DNA from: an uncultured Saprospiraceae bacterium
GTDB taxonomy: Bacteria; Bacteroidota; Bacteroidia; Chitinophagales; Saprospiraceae
Length of the DNA: 64,000 nucleotides
Assembly (NCBI GenBank): GCA_937929835.1
Contig: CALFUU010000052.1
Span: 38,278 to 102,277 of the forward strand
Direction: 5' to 3'
The position numbers and the translations under genes are program-made. The notes beneath the pieces were generated by a model. It saw only the letters and a list, made by a program, of their open reading frames with translations, searched no databases and was not told where the DNA came from. Shown here one piece after another: positions 63,135 to 64,000 of the stretch. Each line of letters begins with the position of its first letter. Within the stretch, counting starts at the first letter, position 1.

Positions 63135-64000
63135 ATGCAAGGATTAACAGATACGGTATTAATGATAAGACCTAAGCAATTTGGGCCTAATGAAGAGACA
63201 CTAAGCGACAACGCCTTCCAGAATAGGGCAGAGAAAGGAGAGATGTCCTCTATTGCCCAGTCTGCGATAGAGGAATTTGACAAAATGGTTATAGAACTAG
63301 AACGTCACGACATCAGGGTTATGGTTATCGAAGACAAGGAAGAACACTACACACCGGATGCTATATTTCCTAATAACTGGTTCTCTACCCACGGCACCAG
63401 TATTGCGACCTATCCTATGATGGCAGAGTCAAGAAGGGCGGAAAGAAGAGAAGACTTGATCACCCAGTTGGTAAAGGAGAGAGGGTATAAGAAGAGATAT
63501 GGCTTCGAGTACCATGAAGAAGAGGAATTGTACCTCGAAGGCACAGGAAGTATGGTCTTAGATAGAGACAACAAGATTGCCTATGCCTGCCTCAGTCAAA
63601 GAACCAGCATCAAAGTGTTGGAGAAGTTTTCTGTACTCTATGGCTATCACAAGGTTGTATTCTCGGCCTTTGATGATCAAGGGGGTGCTGTCTACCATAC
63701 CAATGTCTTGATGACAGTAGGAGACGCGTACATAATCATTTGCCTAGATTCCATAAAATCTGAAGAAGAGAAAGCCGAAGTGGTCAGAACCATCCAGAAC
63801 AGTGGGAAAGAAATCATAGAGATCAGTCACGAACAGATGAATGCCTTTGCTGGAAATATGCTGCAAGTCAAGTCCAAGCTAGGTGAGAAATTTCTTGTTC
63901 TTTCTAAAACAGCCTATGATTCTCTGGATACGAGTCAAATTGACAAATTATCTAGTTACAATAAGCTCATCAAAGCTGCTATTCCAACGATAGAAAAATA
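63135..64000 (+). CDS. CtlX-like citrulline/arginine deiminase-family hydrolase (3' partial)
   Basis: 288 complete codons, open to the right edge. ATG 63135 follows the transporter stop by one base. Guanidino-group-modifying motifs: PDAIFPNNWFSTH, LEGTGSMVLDR, YACLSQRTS, VYHTNVLM (likely catalytic His) and FAGNMLQV. The usual GGGSxRCM segment with the nucleophilic Cys would fall just beyond the last visible residues (AAIPTIEK), so activity cannot be judged here. Family members named CtlX hydrolyse citrulline; dimethylarginine hydrolases and amidinotransferases are close relatives. Confidence 0.82.
   Translation, partial: MQGLTDTVLMIRPKQFGPNEETLSDNAFQNRAEKGEMSSIAQSAIEEFDKMVIELERHDIRVMVIEDKEEHYTPDAIFPNNWFSTHGTSIATYPMMAESRRAERREDLITQLVKERGYKKRYGFEYHEEEELYLEGTGSMVLDRDNKIAYACLSQRTSIKVLEKFSVLYGYHKVVFSAFDDQGGAVYHTNVLMTVGDAYIIICLDSIKSEEEKAEVVRTIQNSGKEIIEISHEQMNAFAGNMLQVKSKLGEKFLVLSKTAYDSLDTSQIDKLSSYNKLIKAAIPTIEK

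Overview
The window looks like chromosomal DNA of a Bacteroidota bacterium, most probably of the Saprospiria/Lewinella-like lineage. The reasons are five predicted type IX secretion (T9SS) cargo proteins with C-terminal sorting domains, a PorP/SprF-type protein, a PorV/PorQ-like barrel, a long Bacteroidota-type signal peptidase I, WbqC and MiaE-type genes, frequent TTG starts without Shine-Dalgarno sequences, and TAnnTTTG (Bacteroidota -7) boxes just upstream of several starts. Base composition is AT-rich (about 40% GC by eye). There are no rRNA or tRNA genes, phage genes, transposases or CRISPR arrays. Function calls come from motif recognition only; no searches were run.

Layout. 1-4.3 kb: 3' part of a repetitive secreted T9SS protein whose start lies outside the window. 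4.4-8.8 kb: dynamin-like GTPase, WbqC-family protein, a family 2 glycosyltransferase, MiaE and a 49-residue membrane protein. 8.8-16.9 kb: Pif1/RecD-like helicase, then a secreted endonuclease/exonuclease/phosphatase protein divergent from a TonB-dependent receptor, a tandem-DUF5689 lipoprotein and TrmN6. The secreted nuclease, receptor and lipoprotein look like one extracellular nucleic-acid or phosphate acquisition locus. 16.9-21.1 kb: secreted subtilase, beta-propeller-like protein and LepB. 21.2-32.3 kb: a giant 3375-residue metalloprotease/Ig-repeat protein with a type B (gliding-type) sorting domain, directly followed by its likely PorP/SprF partner.

32.4-36.9 kb: PorV/PorQ-like barrel, membrane-anchored NUC1 nuclease, a small multi-pass protein with a Cys-rich tail, and a secreted thioredoxin-like protein. 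35.9-43.3 kb: minus-strand run glmM, a class V PLP enzyme, a NifS/IscS-type desulfurase and ribD; plus-strand run PAP2 phosphatase, folD, prmA. 43.3-45.4 kb: fdx, iscX, a UbiA-type prenyltransferase and maf. With hscA (60.5-62.3 kb) and the desulfurase, this shows ISC iron-sulfur assembly genes scattered over several loci. 45.5-48.2 kb: a protein with two CbbX-type AAA+ modules behind a duplicated N-terminal domain.

48.2-52.9 kb: an outer-membrane barrel and a large exported TPR protein as a tight pair. 52.9-53.6 kb: gene-free array of hairpin-bearing repeats. 53.6-57.3 kb: T9SS protein with a long inverted repeat over its start codon, an unknown protein translationally coupled to rocD, coaE, and a divergent thiamine-binding-like protein. 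57.3-64 kb: CotH/lamin-tail secreted protein, hscA, queuosine-precursor transporter, and the start of a CtlX-type hydrolase that runs off the end.

The strongest leads are the giant protease-adhesin with its PorP partner, the nuclease/TonB/DUF5689 locus, the double-CbbX ATPase, the hairpin repeat array, and the inverted repeat over the 54.5 kb start codon.
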